DNA of 15,773 nt from an uncultured Collinsella sp. (GCA_900541015.1 UQIB01000040.1:1-15773), one strand, 5' to 3'; shown: positions 6,060-13,423, counted from the stretch's first letter. Numbers and translations: made by a program. The notes: a model not told the origin generated them from the letters alone.

Positions 6060-7949
6060 CTAGGCCTTGGCGGCCTCGGCGTCAGCGGGAGCCTCGGCGG
6101 CAGCGGCGCGACCGTACTCGGCCTTGCCCATCTCGGACCACTCGGGCTCCTCATCTGGCATGGAGCCAGCCTCCTTGCCGAAGAACTCCTTGAGGCAGTT
6201 GACGGCGACGATGAGGCCCAGGACCATCAGCAGGACGGCAAAGACGAGCTGCAGGCCCTTGGTGGCGGCGACGGAGACGGCGGCCGTGGTGGCGGTAGCC
6301 GGGATGGTGCCGAAGAAGCCGTAAGCCTGGACAGCGGCCATGCAGCCCATGGCGCTCTGGACCAGCGAGGTGAAGGTGCAGCAGAGCAGGAAGACGACGG
6401 GTACGTAGAGCATCCAACCCTTGCGACCGGTGCACTTGCAGAACACGGCGAGGGTGATCATGGTCATGCCGCCGAGCAGCTGGTTGGAAGCACCAAAGAG
6501 CGGCCAGATGTTGGCATAGCCACCAAAAGCGAGGGCGAGACCGGGAAGCAGGGTGACGACCGTGGCGAACCAGGGGTTGCCGAGGACCTTCATGTAGCCG
6601 GCCTTGGACTCGATGGCCAGGGCATCGTTGGTCTGGGCAAAGAACTCGGAGAACGAGGTGCGGGCGATGCGGGCGACGGCGTCGAGCGAGGTCAGGGCCA
6701 GAGCGGAGACGTTCATGGTCATGAAGACGGTAGCGAGCGTGCCGTCAACACCGAAGGCCTGCATACCGCGGGAGATGCCGGCGGCGAAGATCTGGAACGG
6801 GGTGGAAGCGACACCAGCGTTGAGGACGCCGGTACCGGCGGTGTTCATATCGGAGAACATGATGCCGGCAACGATGATGGCAAGGATGCCGACGAAGGAC
6901 TCGACGATCATGGCGCCGTAACCGACCTTGACGGCGTCCTGCTCCTTCTCGACCTGCTTAGAAGAGGTGCCCGAAGATACGAGGCTGTGGAAACCGGAGA
7001 GAGCACCGCAAGCGACGGAGACGAACAGGACCGGGAACATCATGCCGGAGGCAGTGGAGAAGCCGGTGAAGACCGGAGCGGTGATAGTGGCCTGACCGTT
7101 GACGCCCAGGACGACGATGCCGAGGACAGCGCAGACGATCATGACGATCATCATGATGGAAGTGAGGTAGTCACGCGGGGTCTTGAGCATCTGGATGGGC
7201 ATAGCGCCAGCGAAGACCAGGTAGACCATGACGACGGCGAACCACTGGCACTTATCCAGGTAGACCGGGAACTGCATACCGACGGCGAACATGAGAACCA
7301 TGAGGACCACGCCGGTGACGAACTCGGCAGCACCGGTGAGGTTGAACTTCTTCTGGGCCCAACCAAAGGCGATAGCGACGAAGGTGAACAGGATGGAGAT
7401 GGTACCAGCGCAGCCGGCGGCATAGGACTTGGTGAAGTCGATGGCACCGGTAGCAGCACCAGAAGCGTCAACGGCCGGGGTAAACATGAACGTCTTGCAG
7501 ACCATGTCGGTGAAAGCGGCGATGACGATGATGCAGAACAGCCAGCAGAACAGCAGGAACAGGCGACGGCCGGTCTTGCCGATGTACTTCTCGATGAGCT
7601 GAGCGAGCGACTTGCCGTTGTTCTTCATCGAGGCGTACAGGGCACCAAAGTCGTGGACGGCACCAAAGAAGATGCCGCCGACGAGGACCCAGAGCACGAC
7701 GGGCAGCCAGCCAAAGGCCATGGCGACGATCGTACCCGTGACAGGGCCAGCACCGCAGATCGAGCTGAACTGGTGCGAGAACGCGGTGAAAGCGGAGACG
7801 GGCGAGAAGCTGTTGCCGTCCTTCATGCGCTTGGCCGGCGTGAGGGCATCCTTGTCAACGCCCCACTTGTTGGCCAGCCAGCGGCCATAGCCCAGATAGC
7901 CGCAGGCGAGCACCGCCGCGGCCACAACCATGAGCAAAACTCCGTTCAT
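6060..7949 (-). CDS. cstA: CstA-family carbon starvation / peptide or pyruvate transporter
   Basis: An integral membrane protein of 629 residues with many hydrophobic segments from the first residues onward and a soluble Ala/Glu-rich C-terminal tail of about 35 residues. Family signatures include HQFSSICGAGPVTGT (59-73) and GAVHDFGALY (96-105). CstA proteins import peptides or pyruvate during carbon limitation. The E. coli protein is about 700 residues, so this is a shorter form. The start is firm: AGAGGAGG lies 7-8 nt before the ATG. Codon choice is strongly biased, enough to leave a long open frame on the opposite strand, which suggests high expression. It appears monocistronic, with a long structured leader upstream and its own terminator downstream. 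Substrate is not determined. Confidence 0.93.
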   Translation of the reverse strand: MNGVLLMVVAAAVLACGYLGYGRWLANKWGVDKDALTPAKRMKDGNSFSPVSAFTAFSHQFSSICGAGPVTGTIVAMAFGWLPVVLWVLVGGIFFGAVHDFGALYASMKNNGKSLAQLIEKYIGKTGRRLFLLFCWLFCIIVIAAFTDMVCKTFMFTPAVDASGAATGAIDFTKSYAAGCAGTISILFTFVAIAFGWAQKKFNLTGAAEFVTGVVLMVLMFAVGMQFPVYLDKCQWFAVVMVYLVFAGAMPIQMLKTPRDYLTSIMMIVMIVCAVLGIVVLGVNGQATITAPVFTGFSTASGMMFPVLFVSVACGALSGFHSLVSSGTSSKQVEKEQDAVKVGYGAMIVESFVGILAIIVAGIMFSDMNTAGTGVLNAGVASTPFQIFAAGISRGMQAFGVDGTLATVFMTMNVSALALTSLDAVARIARTSFSEFFAQTNDALAIESKAGYMKVLGNPWFATVVTLLPGLALAFGGYANIWPLFGASNQLLGGMTMITLAVFCKCTGRKGWMLYVPVVFLLCCTFTSLVQSAMGCMAAVQAYGFFGTIPATATTAAVSVAATKGLQLVFAVLLMVLGLIVAVNCLKEFFGKEAGSMPDEEPEWSEMGKAEYGRAAAAEAPADAEAAKA

Positions 7950-7984
7950 TACATTTCCTCCTCTAAAAAGAACTTCCTAGACAT

Positions 7985-8023
7985 AAAAAATGAGGGTCGT
8001 CGGTTGCGCTCGACGGCCCTCAT
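7985..8023 (-). terminator. Attenuator-type terminator in the cstA leader
   Basis: On the - strand, ATGAGGGCCGTCG pairs with CGACGACCCTCAT (13 positions, one mismatch, 8-nt loop) and runs directly into TTTTTT. The hairpin lies 36 nt before the cstA start and downstream of the only convincing promoter, so it would stop transcription before the gene unless antiterminated. The upstream GGCGGC can pair with GCCGTC in the 5' arm (one G-U pair), a possible antiterminator. Confidence 0.75.
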
Positions 8024-8034
8024 CTTCATCAGCC

Positions 8035-8112
8035 GCCCGTTATCGTACGGGCTAGCTGTATGTGCTAACCCGCATCAGATAATTACTACGCTGATAATGT
8101 TTAGCTGATGCG
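8035..8112 (-). promoter_or_regulatory. Alternative stems in the cstA leader
   Basis: Three hairpins can form in the - strand RNA. In stem 1, CGCATCAG pairs with CTGATGCG (8105-8112 with 8071-8078). In stem 2, GGGTTAGC pairs with GCTAGCCC (8064-8071 with 8049-8056). In stem 3, GCCCGT pairs with ACGGGC (8047-8052 with 8035-8040). Stems 2 and 3 share bases and exclude each other. The 5' strand of stem 1 can instead pair with a second GCTGATG at 8027-8033. This is the layout of a riboswitch or attenuator; I do not recognise a known riboswitch class. Confidence 0.45.
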
Positions 8113-8119
8113 TGAACAT
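8075..8119 (-). CDS. Putative Ile/Val-rich leader peptide of cstA
   Basis: A 14-codon ORF reads MFTHQLNIISVVII and then TGA. Six of its last seven residues are Ile or Val, encoded ATT ATC AGC GTA GTA ATT ATC. AGAGGA lies 10 nt before the ATG, slightly distant. An in-frame ATG at 8143 would give 22 residues (adding MIEEDFLD) but has no clear ribosome site. The stop codon sits in the 3' strand of leader stem 1, and the attenuator hairpin follows about 50 nt later. The arrangement matches ribosome-mediated attenuation by branched-chain amino acid supply. A chance ORF cannot be excluded. Confidence 0.35.
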   Translation of the reverse strand: MFTHQLNIISVVII

Positions 8120-8143
8120 GTCTAAGAAATCCTCTTCAATCAT

Positions 8144-8172
8144 GATGTGAACGATCCGTGCGTGTTCACATC
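8144..8172 (-). repeat. 9-bp inverted repeat at the 5' end of the cstA leader
   Basis: GATGTGAAC and GTTCACATC are perfect reverse complements separated by 11 bp. It begins about 12 nt after the predicted transcription start, so it can be the first hairpin of the leader or a DNA operator. A further GTTCAC occurs in the leader ORF (8114-8119 on the - strand). Confidence 0.5.
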
Positions 8173-8190
8173 CCCCAGTGGTTGAAAAGG

Positions 8191-8219
8191 AGTATGAAAC
8201 TTTAGTTACCTAAAGTCAA
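8191..8219 (-). promoter_or_regulatory. Promoter of cstA with an operator-like palindrome between its boxes
   Basis: On the - strand TTGACT (8219-8214) and CATACT (8196-8191) are 17 bp apart, giving a start near 8184 and a leader of about 235 nt. The spacer is occupied by ACTTTAG-TTAC-CTAAAGT (8199-8216 on the + strand), perfect 7-bp arms, placed where a bound repressor would block RNA polymerase. The regulator is not known. Confidence 0.65.
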
Positions 8220-8316
8220 TGCAAATTTGTAATGAATTTTCAGCTTTTTTGGATTTCTCGGTATAAAACGCCACTGACCTCGGACTTTACCCAACAAAAG
8301 TTTTTGCATGAGAGAT

Positions 8317-8469
8317 GCCCCTGAGAGCCGCGGGAGCCGGGCGGCGCATATGAACTTTCCTGCTCTACAGTCCTGCGCAAGACGGAAAGCACATTAAGTG
8401 CTTTCCTTTGCGTGCGGAACTCGCGATAAAGTTCATATGCGCCGCCCGGCTCCCGCGGCTCTCAGGGGC
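8317..8469 (-). repeat. Conserved-core, private-arm hairpin element, copy B (inverted)
   Basis: Two perfect 42-bp arms (8317-8358 and 8428-8469) enclose a 69-nt core (8359-8427) in the opposite orientation to copies A and C. Read in core orientation, it begins and ends with the same 17-nt and 18-nt blocks as copy A. Its inner stem is GGAAAGCAC with GTGCTTTCC: three base pairs differ from copy A and all three remain paired. The arms contain CATATG-type AT-rich sequence next to a GC-rich outer part and share no long match with the arms of A or C. It lies about 100 bp upstream of the cstA promoter and 143 bp from copy C. Confidence 0.85.
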
Positions 8470-8481
8470 TCCCATCCCAAA

Positions 8482-8513
8482 TGCGGAGCAAAGCTCCGCA
8501 CACCAACTTTTTT
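8482..8513 (+). terminator. Hairpin with trailing T-run
   Basis: TGCGGAGC (8482-8489) and GCTCCGCA (8493-8500) form an 8-bp stem with an AAA loop; a T6 run follows only after 7 nt (8508-8513), making it a weak or non-canonical terminator. No + strand gene precedes it, so it may be a remnant or a site of another kind. The rest of 8514-8611 shows nothing recognisable. Confidence 0.3.
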
Positions 8514-8611
8514 CTTTCAGCTAAAGAACGCCGGAAATTCGACACTGGCTTGTTAACTTTGCTGGACGTTGTCGACGCCAAACCAGCTCAGAAGCTATAT
8601 CGACGCAGAAA

Positions 8612-8746
8612 GGTCCCCGGACGGAGGGGCCGGATATAAGGTTTATCGCGAGTTCCGCACGCAAAGAAGGCCACTTAATGTGGCCTTCGTCTTGCGCAGG
8701 ACTGTAGAGCAGGAAACCTTATATCCGGCCCCTCCGTCCGGGGACC
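8612..8746 (+). repeat. Conserved-core, private-arm hairpin element, copy C
   Basis: Two perfect 33-bp arms (8612-8644 and 8714-8746) enclose a 69-nt core (8645-8713) in the same orientation as copy A. The outer core blocks are identical to A and B. The inner stem is GAAGGCCAC with GTGGCCTTC, one compensated pair different from A. The right arm ends 12 bp from the stop codon of the tsaB-rimI-tsaD gene, so it would also form a 33-bp hairpin in that operon's 3' end. Neither copy A nor copy C has a T-run after its hairpin, which argues against a plain intrinsic terminator. Confidence 0.85.
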
Positions 8747-8758
8747 GCGCCGTACCAG

Positions 8759-11143
8759 CTACAGCGTCATGTTTGGATCGGCGTCGACGTCGAACGGCGA
8801 GATTTCGCCTCGGTCGAATTTACGGCGGGCGACCTCCGCGATCATGGCGGCGTTATCGGTGCAGGCAGACAAGGGCGGCACCGTTACGCGAATCCCCTGA
8901 CGTCCAAGCTTCTTGATCATCATCTCGCGCAGATGCGGGTTGGCCGAGACGCCGCCGCCGATGCAGTATTCCTTACATCCGGTAGCGTGCAATGCGTTTT
9001 TGGCCTTCTTGTACTGCACGTCAAAGACAGCCGCCTCAAACGAAGCCGCCAGATCGGGCAGGTGAATCGTGCGCCCGGCTTTGGTCTCTTGCTCGATGTA
9101 GAGCGTCACCGCCGTCTTGAGGCCCGAAAGCGAGAAACGATAGTCTCCCCTGCTGTTAAGCGCGCGGGGAAAATCGATCGCCTTGGGGTTGCCTGTCTCG
9201 GCCAGCTTGGAGATGATGGGGCCACCGGGATAGCCCAGACCCAACGCCTTGGCTACCTTGTCGAAGGCCTCGCCCACGGCGTCGTCGAGCGTCTCACCGA
9301 GCACCTCGTAGTCGCCCCATGCCTTTACGTGCACGAGCATGGTGTGCCCGCCCGAGACAAGCGTAAAGATAAACGGAGGCTTGAGGTCGGGCTGCGCCAA
9401 CAGGTTGGCGAACAAGTGGCCCTCCAGATGATTGACGCACACGAGCGGCTTGCCGGCAGCATACGCAAAGCCCTTGGCAAAGGCGACACCCACCACCAGA
9501 GCACCCACCAGGCCCGGACCTTGCGTCACGCCCACGGCGGCAAGCTCACTTGGCGCAATCGCCCCACCCTCAAGGCCAAGCGATGCCGCGGCATCCTCGA
9601 GCGCCGCATCTACGACACTCACAATCACCTCAACGTGCTTGCGCGAGGCGATCTCGGGCACCACGCCGCCAAAGCGGGCGTGAAAATCAATCTGTGTCGA
9701 CACCTGGTTGGCCAGCATATTGCCATCCGCATCGATAATCGCCACGGCCGTCTCGTCGCAGGAACTCTCGATAGCGAGCACTAGGCGGCGGCGTTCAATT
9801 TCGGCACGCTCCCCCTCGGAGCGCCCGGGCGCAGGCAGCGGCCATACGCGCTGCTCTGCCGCCGTCGGCTCGGGCGAAGCATTGTCGACCGGAAGCACGA
9901 GGGGCAGCGGAGCCGTCATGACGATGGCATCCTTGCCGGCACCATAGTAGCCGCGGCGACGGCCAGCCTCGGTAAAGCCCAGAGCGTTATAAAGCGCAAT
10001 CGCTCCCTCGTTACCGTCCTCGACCTCGAGCGAAGCCGTGGTGCAGCCGAGCATCTGGGTATCATAGCTCACATGCGACAGCAGCTTGCGGGCAATGCCC
10101 TCACGGCGATGTGCCGGGTCGACGGCGACATCCAGAATCTGCACATCACCGTCCACGACCATACCGCCGGCAAGGCCCAGCAGCTTGCCGTCGTCGTGTG
10201 CCACCCACCAACTACGCGGCGCAGCGACGTCCTCGCCCAGTTCGGACAGGAACATGCCCGGCGTCCACGCCTCGTGTCCGGCGCCTTCAAAGCAGACAGC
10301 CTCCAGCGCGCTCGCGCCCTCGGCATCCGCCGCGCCCATGGGACGGAACTGCAGATGGCGACCGGCGAGTTCATCGGCAACGCCCGTAATTTCACTCTGC
10401 GCACTCTCGGCAAGACCAAGACGCTTGCGCTCGTTTTCCTCGGCATCCGAAAGGCGCGTGTAAATCGGCAAGACGCGGGCCGGATCGCCGTCACCCGCAG
10501 CGTGTGCGAGCAGCAAGCCCTCGCCCGAAGGCCACCACAGGTCGCGCTCCATGCAGCGGGCGGCCTCGTCCTCACCCAGCAGCTTGCCATAGCGCACGAG
10601 ACCGTCACCGGTCAGCTGAACCTGGTCCCAGTCCGCCGCTTGGCGCCACTCATCGAGCGCCACGGCGGCCTTGACCACGTGTTCGCGCTCAAATTGACGC
10701 TCGGGACCCTCATCGACCAGCATATACAGCGCCGGATATACCTCGCCGCGCATAGCATCGGCCAAGATACCAAGCTTGCCGCGCACGCCAGCCTTCCACG
10801 CCGTCCAAGCGCAAGCGTCGAGCGTCGACACGCCCAGCAGCGGAACATTGGCACCGCGCGCGAGGCCCTTGGCAGTGGAGATGCCGATGCGCACACCCGT
10901 AAACGACCCCGGGCCGCGGCCGACCACGTAGCAACCAACATCGCTGCGATCCAGACCGGCTTGAGCCAGCACGCCATCAACAGTATTCACGAGCTCAACG
11001 TTGGCGTGACGGCGACACATATGGTCGCCACTCACGAGCTTCGTCTCGCCCGTCTGCCCATCAATCCAGCTTGCCGCGCAGGCAAGCATGTCGGTCGAAG
11101 TATCGAGCGCCACCACCAGCGCGTTGTCGTTATGCAAGCTCAT
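8759..11143 (-). CDS. TsaB-RimI-TsaD triple-fusion protein (t6A tRNA modification and protein N-acetylation)
   Basis: One 794-residue chain joins three normally separate proteins. Residues 1-245 are TsaB, with GRGPGSFTGVRIG at 75-87. Residues about 262-412 are a RimI-type GNAT acetyltransferase, with LDVAVDPAHRREGIARKLL around 337-355. Residues about 452-794 are TsaD, with IESSCDETA at 458-466, the metal-binding HLEGH (H572, H576), SGGHT at 597-601 and DNAAM at 763-767. TsaD and TsaB, with TsaE, transfer threonylcarbamoyl from its AMP adduct (made by TsaC/Sua5) onto A37 of ANN-decoding tRNAs; RimI acetylates ribosomal protein bS18. I chose the ATG at 11143, which has AAGG 9 nt before it and overlaps the tsaE end by 14 nt. 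A TTG at 11161 is a less likely start. Confidence 0.95.
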   Translation of the reverse strand: MSLHNDNALVVALDTSTDMLACAASWIDGQTGETKLVSGDHMCRRHANVELVNTVDGVLAQAGLDRSDVGCYVVGRGPGSFTGVRIGISTAKGLARGANVPLLGVSTLDACAWTAWKAGVRGKLGILADAMRGEVYPALYMLVDEGPERQFEREHVVKAAVALDEWRQAADWDQVQLTGDGLVRYGKLLGEDEAARCMERDLWWPSGEGLLLAHAAGDGDPARVLPIYTRLSDAEENERKRLGLAESAQSEITGVADELAGRHLQFRPMGAADAEGASALEAVCFEGAGHEAWTPGMFLSELGEDVAAPRSWWVAHDDGKLLGLAGGMVVDGDVQILDVAVDPAHRREGIARKLLSHVSYDTQMLGCTTASLEVEDGNEGAIALYNALGFTEAGRRRGYYGAGKDAIVMTAPLPLVLPVDNASPEPTAAEQRVWPLPAPGRSEGERAEIERRRLVLAIESSCDETAVAIIDADGNMLANQVSTQIDFHARFGGVVPEIASRKHVEVIVSVVDAALEDAAASLGLEGGAIAPSELAAVGVTQGPGLVGALVVGVAFAKGFAYAAGKPLVCVNHLEGHLFANLLAQPDLKPPFIFTLVSGGHTMLVHVKAWGDYEVLGETLDDAVGEAFDKVAKALGLGYPGGPIISKLAETGNPKAIDFPRALNSRGDYRFSLSGLKTAVTLYIEQETKAGRTIHLPDLAASFEAAVFDVQYKKAKNALHATGCKEYCIGGGVSANPHLREMMIKKLGRQGIRVTVPPLSACTDNAAMIAEVARRKFDRGEISPFDVDADPNMTL

Positions 11144-11636
11144 CTTGTACAGCCTTATCAATCAAATGGGAAAGCTCCATTGCGCGGTCACCGTGCGCCT
11201 CGAGCGTTATCGTTCGCACATCGCTGTCGCCCTCATCACGCTTGAGCGTCACCGAAAGATACTCATCCGTCAGCTCGTCCTGGAATTGTTCGCCCCATTC
11301 CAGCAGGCAAGCACCCTCATAGCCCAGCACATCGAAAATGCCCGTATCCTCGAGCTCGTAGGCATGCTCCAGGCGGTATAGATCAAAGTGAAACAGCGGA
11401 ATACGGCCTTGATCGTGAACGGCCATGAGCGCAAACGTAGGGCTCGTAACCATATGCCCATCGCCCAGCCCGCGCGAGACGCCCTTGGTAAAGTGAGTTT
11501 TGCCCACTCCCAGGCCACCGGTCAGGATGAGTACATCGCCGTCCTCAAGGCACGGTGCAATTAGCTCGCCAAAGTACTCCGTATCGGCAGCGCAAGTCGT
11601 TTTGTAAGTACCTACCCCCAGGCGCTCCAGGGACAT
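11130..11636 (-). CDS. tsaE: TsaE, ATPase of the t6A-forming complex
   Basis: A 168-residue P-loop ATPase that binds the TsaB-TsaD dimer and is needed for turnover in N6-threonylcarbamoyladenosine synthesis. The Walker A motif GGLGVGKT is at residues 40-47, followed by SPTFALM (65-71), the HFDLYRL segment, and LLEWGE near residue 118, all typical of the family. Length is normal. AAGGAG precedes the ATG by 5 nt and overlaps the stop region of the upstream udg gene, 12 bp away. Its 3' end overlaps the start of the tsaB-rimI-tsaD fusion, so all the TsaBDE partners are made from adjacent, probably coupled cistrons. Confidence 0.95.
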   Translation of the reverse strand: MSLERLGVGTYKTTCAADTEYFGELIAPCLEDGDVLILTGGLGVGKTHFTKGVSRGLGDGHMVTSPTFALMAVHDQGRIPLFHFDLYRLEHAYELEDTGIFDVLGYEGACLLEWGEQFQDELTDEYLSVTLKRDEGDSDVRTITLEAHGDRAMELSHLIDKAVQDELA

Positions 11637-11648
11637 ATATGCTCCTTA

Positions 11649-12269
11649 TTATTCCGAGGCGTCCTCTGGTGCAGGATGTCGCTCCAGATAGTCGCCCAGC
11701 ATCTTAAAGTCTTCCTCCAGCAGCTCCTGCCATGCCGGATTGCGCAGCGCTGCTGCCGGATGGAAAGTGGGCATTACTACAAAATGCCCCATCTGGTGGA
11801 ACCTGCCGCGCAGCTTAGTAATGCCAATCTCGGTCTTAAGCACAAAGTGCGTCGCGGGGTTGCCGAGCGTCACGATAATATCGGGCCAGATGCTTCGAAT
11901 CTGCTCACGCAAAAACGGCGAGCAAGCCAGCACTTCCTCGGGACGCGGATTGCGGTTTCCCGGCGGGCGGCACTTAAGCACATTGGCAATGTAGACGTCT
12001 TCGCGTTTAAGACCCGCCAGGGACAAAATGCCGTTGAGGTCCTCGCCTGCCGCCCCCACAAAGGGTTCGCCCTGCAAATCCTCATTGCGGCCCGGTGCCT
12101 CGCCAATAAACATCACGCGAGCGCGGGGATTTCCCACGCCAAACACGATATTGTGACGCGACTGGTAGAGCTGGCAGAGGTGACAATCGCCCAGAACGGC
12201 CTCGATCTCCTCGAGTGCGACCTCACGCGGCGCCTGATGGGTATGGCCCGGGATGTGCATGACGCCCAT
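11649..12269 (-). CDS. Family 4 (Fe-S) uracil-DNA glycosylase
   Basis: A 206-residue enzyme that excises uracil from DNA to begin base-excision repair. The family 4 signature is complete: motif A GEAPGRNED (56-64), PFVG (69-72), the KCRPPGNRNP block, and motif FHPAA with H170. Four cysteines at 29, 32, 100 and 116 match the [4Fe-4S] cluster ligands of this thermostable-type family. The start ATG has AGGAG 5 nt before it and lies 8 bp after alr. A second in-frame ATG three codons later is possible. Its presence in an operon of wall and tRNA-modification genes looks like co-transcription of housekeeping functions rather than a shared pathway. Confidence 0.93.
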   Translation of the reverse strand: MGVMHIPGHTHQAPREVALEEIEAVLGDCHLCQLYQSRHNIVFGVGNPRARVMFIGEAPGRNEDLQGEPFVGAAGEDLNGILSLAGLKREDVYIANVLKCRPPGNRNPRPEEVLACSPFLREQIRSIWPDIIVTLGNPATHFVLKTEIGITKLRGRFHQMGHFVVMPTFHPAAALRNPAWQELLEEDFKMLGDYLERHPAPEDASE

Positions 12270-12277
12270 AGCGGCTC

Positions 12278-13423
12278 CTACACGTAGACCTTGTCGAGAC
12301 GCATGCCAAAGCCGCAGGCGACCTCGTAGTTAATCGTTCCGCGCAGTCGGGCCATCTCGTCCATAGTGATCTCGGCATCGCCATCGCGGCCGACAATGAT
12401 CATCTCGTCACCATATTCGGCCTCGGGAATCTCGTGTGCCGGGTTGGACTGAATGGCGACCATAAACTGGTCCATGCAGATATTGCCAACCTGATGCAGG
12501 CGCTCGCCGCGATACAGCACATCCATACGATTGGAAAGCGTACGCGATAGGCCATCGGCATAACCGATCGGCAGCGTGCAGATCTGAACGCGCGTACGCG
12601 GTACGCGGTAGGTAAAACCGTAGCCCACGCCCTCACCCATCGCAGGGTGTGCCACGCGCGTCACACGCGCATGGACGCTCATAACGGGATCAAGCTGCAT
12701 CACGCGGCCACTCAGCTCGCACGGCTGCATGCCATACAAGCCAACGCCGGCGCGAATCATATCAAAATGCATCGAGGGGTCGAGCATCGAGGACGGCGTG
12801 TTGGCACAATGCACGATACCGCACTCAAAACCCGCATCCTTAATGGCCTGAACGGCCTCGGTAAAGCGCTGACACTGCAGCTTGTAGTCCCAACCCGAAG
12901 GCTCATCGGCCGTGGCAAAGTGCGTAAATACGCCGTCGCACTGAATACCGCGATGGAAATTAATACCGCGGACAAAGTCGAGCACCTGCGTGTAATGTAC
13001 GCCGATGCGGTTCATGCCCGTCTCGATGGCGAGATGGTACTTGCCCACCTTGCCCGCCGCGACGGCACATTCGCCATACGCAAGAGCAAAGTCAGACGTA
13101 TAGACCGAAGGCATGATATCAAACTCGAGCAACGTCGGAATGGCCTCGATAGGCGGCTCGCTTAGGATGAGGATGGGCTTCGTAATCCCGCCCTGTCGGA
13201 GCTCAACGCCCTCGTTAACCGTCGCCACGGCAAACATGTCGGCACCGGCCGAATACATGATCTTGGCGCACTCAACAGCTCCATGACCATAAGCATCGGC
13301 CTTAACCACGCAGCACAGGCGCTGACGTGGATTCAGCAAGTTCTTATAGGCCCTCGTGTTGCGACGGAGCGCCCCGCGGTCGATCTCGACCCAGGACCAG
13401 CGCGTCAAATCGGCTTTATTCAT
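12278..13423 (-). CDS. alr: Alanine racemase
   Basis: A 381-residue pyridoxal-phosphate enzyme that interconverts L- and D-alanine, supplying D-Ala for peptidoglycan. The PLP lysine is K41 in VVKADAYGHG, and the second catalytic residue is probably Y268 in GVGYGFTY, contributed across the dimer interface. MNRIG (137-141), IGYADGLSR (286-294) and GNICMDQFM (313-321) are further family blocks. Length is normal and no residue expected for catalysis is missing. The ATG follows the nnr stop codon after only 2 bp, implying translational coupling. The neighbours acpS and nnr upstream and tsaE and tsaB downstream form the arrangement often seen around alr in Gram-positive bacteria. Confidence 0.97.
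   Translation of the reverse strand: MNKADLTRWSWVEIDRGALRRNTRAYKNLLNPRQRLCCVVKADAYGHGAVECAKIMYSAGADMFAVATVNEGVELRQGGITKPILILSEPPIEAIPTLLEFDIMPSVYTSDFALAYGECAVAAGKVGKYHLAIETGMNRIGVHYTQVLDFVRGINFHRGIQCDGVFTHFATADEPSGWDYKLQCQRFTEAVQAIKDAGFECGIVHCANTPSSMLDPSMHFDMIRAGVGLYGMQPCELSGRVMQLDPVMSVHARVTRVAHPAMGEGVGYGFTYRVPRTRVQICTLPIGYADGLSRTLSNRMDVLYRGERLHQVGNICMDQFMVAIQSNPAHEIPEAEYGDEMIIVGRDGDAEITMDEMARLRGTINYEVACGFGMRLDKVYV

Noticed and set aside
7947..7955. ATG-TAA minimal ORF overlapping the cstA start
   Set aside because: Too close to the ribosome site to be used in preference to the cstA ATG; likely incidental.
6987..8108. 373-codon + strand open frame opposite cstA
   Set aside because: Highly acidic, repetitive product caused by strong codon bias of cstA on the other strand; no ribosome site or recognisable domain.
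8144..8172. CRP-type site (TGTGA...TCACA) near cstA
   Set aside because: The half-sites are separated by 15 bp rather than 6, and lie downstream of the predicted start, so a CRP dimer would not fit the consensus.
8612..8746. Copy C as a plain Rho-independent terminator of the tsa operon
   Set aside because: No T-run follows the hairpin on either strand, and the conserved 69-nt core is far larger than a terminator loop. A termination role is still possible.
8569..8916. + strand ORF across element C into the tsaD end
   Set aside because: It runs through both arms of a palindrome and is antisense to tsaD; no ribosome site or domain.
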